Positions 5,669-5,680 of a stretch of 5,680 nt of DNA are shown here, piece by piece (the first letter of the stretch is position 1; each line of letters opens with the position of its first letter). The position numbers were made by a program, and so were the translations under genes. The notes beneath the pieces were generated by a model. The model was not told where the DNA came from. It worked only from the letters and a program-made list of their open reading frames with translations, and searched no databases. The stretch comes from Desulfuromusa sp. (GTDB lineage: Bacteria; Desulfobacterota; Desulfuromonadia; Desulfuromonadales; Geopsychrobacteraceae): positions 1-5,680 of the forward strand of contig JAGLDI010000030.1 of the NCBI GenBank assembly GCA_023145655.1, read 5' to 3'.

Positions 5669-5674
5669 TTTTCT
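5651..5674 (+). terminator. Rho-independent terminator, rightward
   Basis: A perfect seven-base stem, GCGGCCA (5651-5657) and TGGCCGC (5662-5668), with loop TCCC is followed directly by TTTTCT. This is the standard form of an intrinsic terminator with a short T run. It lies about 130 bases after the usp stop and would end plus-strand transcripts. It is also the last arm of the palindrome cluster, so it may be part of a repeat element rather than a dedicated usp terminator. Confidence 0.55.
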
Positions 5675-5680
5675 GACATT

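Noticed and set aside
1..5680. CRISPR arrays, tRNA or rRNA genes, insertion sequences
   Set aside because: No regularly spaced repeats, cloverleaf-like segments, rRNA stretches or transposase motifs were seen on either strand.

Overview
The window looks like chromosomal DNA from a Gram-negative, probably proteobacterial-type organism with a balanced base composition. Class I RNase HI, a CoA_binding_2 protein, strong Shine-Dalgarno sites and a MoxR-DUF58-DUF4381-VWA (Bat-type) cluster all fit that. A gammaproteobacterium or a Desulfuromonas-like deltaproteobacterium are both plausible. The sequence does not settle it, and no rRNA, tRNA or phage/plasmid gene is present to anchor taxonomy.

Layout. 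Positions 1-3340 hold four minus-strand genes in one tightly packed operon, read right to left: a MoxR-family AAA+ ATPase (start at 3340), a DUF58 protein, a small membrane-anchored DUF4381 protein and a BatA-like von Willebrand factor A protein whose C-terminus runs off the left edge. The junctions are TGATG, a 1-base gap and ATGA, which strongly suggests translational coupling. A 229-base gap (3341-3569) with a few short dyads and a direct repeat separates this operon from a second minus-strand pair, rnhA (RNase HI) followed by a CoA-binding protein. A 248-base AT-rich divergent region (4457-4704) then leads to a plus-strand gene for a tandem universal stress protein (4705-5517). The right end (5518-5680) has no gene. 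It holds a hairpin just after the stress-protein gene and a GC-rich cluster of palindromes ending in an intrinsic-terminator-like stem followed by TTTT.

How they work together. The Bat-type set is a known partnership. The MoxR ATPase is thought to act as a chaperone-like remodeller on VWA proteins bearing a metal-ion-dependent adhesion site (MIDAS), with the DUF58 and DUF4381 proteins as conserved partners at the inner membrane. The set is linked to envelope stress tolerance in several bacteria, but its exact substrates are unknown here. RNase HI removes RNA from RNA-DNA hybrids. The CoA-binding protein beside it has no established function. The Usp protein is probably a cytoplasmic stress or nucleotide-binding protein, transcribed divergently from rnhA.

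I do not see a convincing wholly new system. The items most worth a second look are the palindrome-rich element at the right end, the overlapping divergent -35 boxes between rnhA and usp, the A4G7 tract in the VWA gene, and the atypical glycine motif of the Usp protein.
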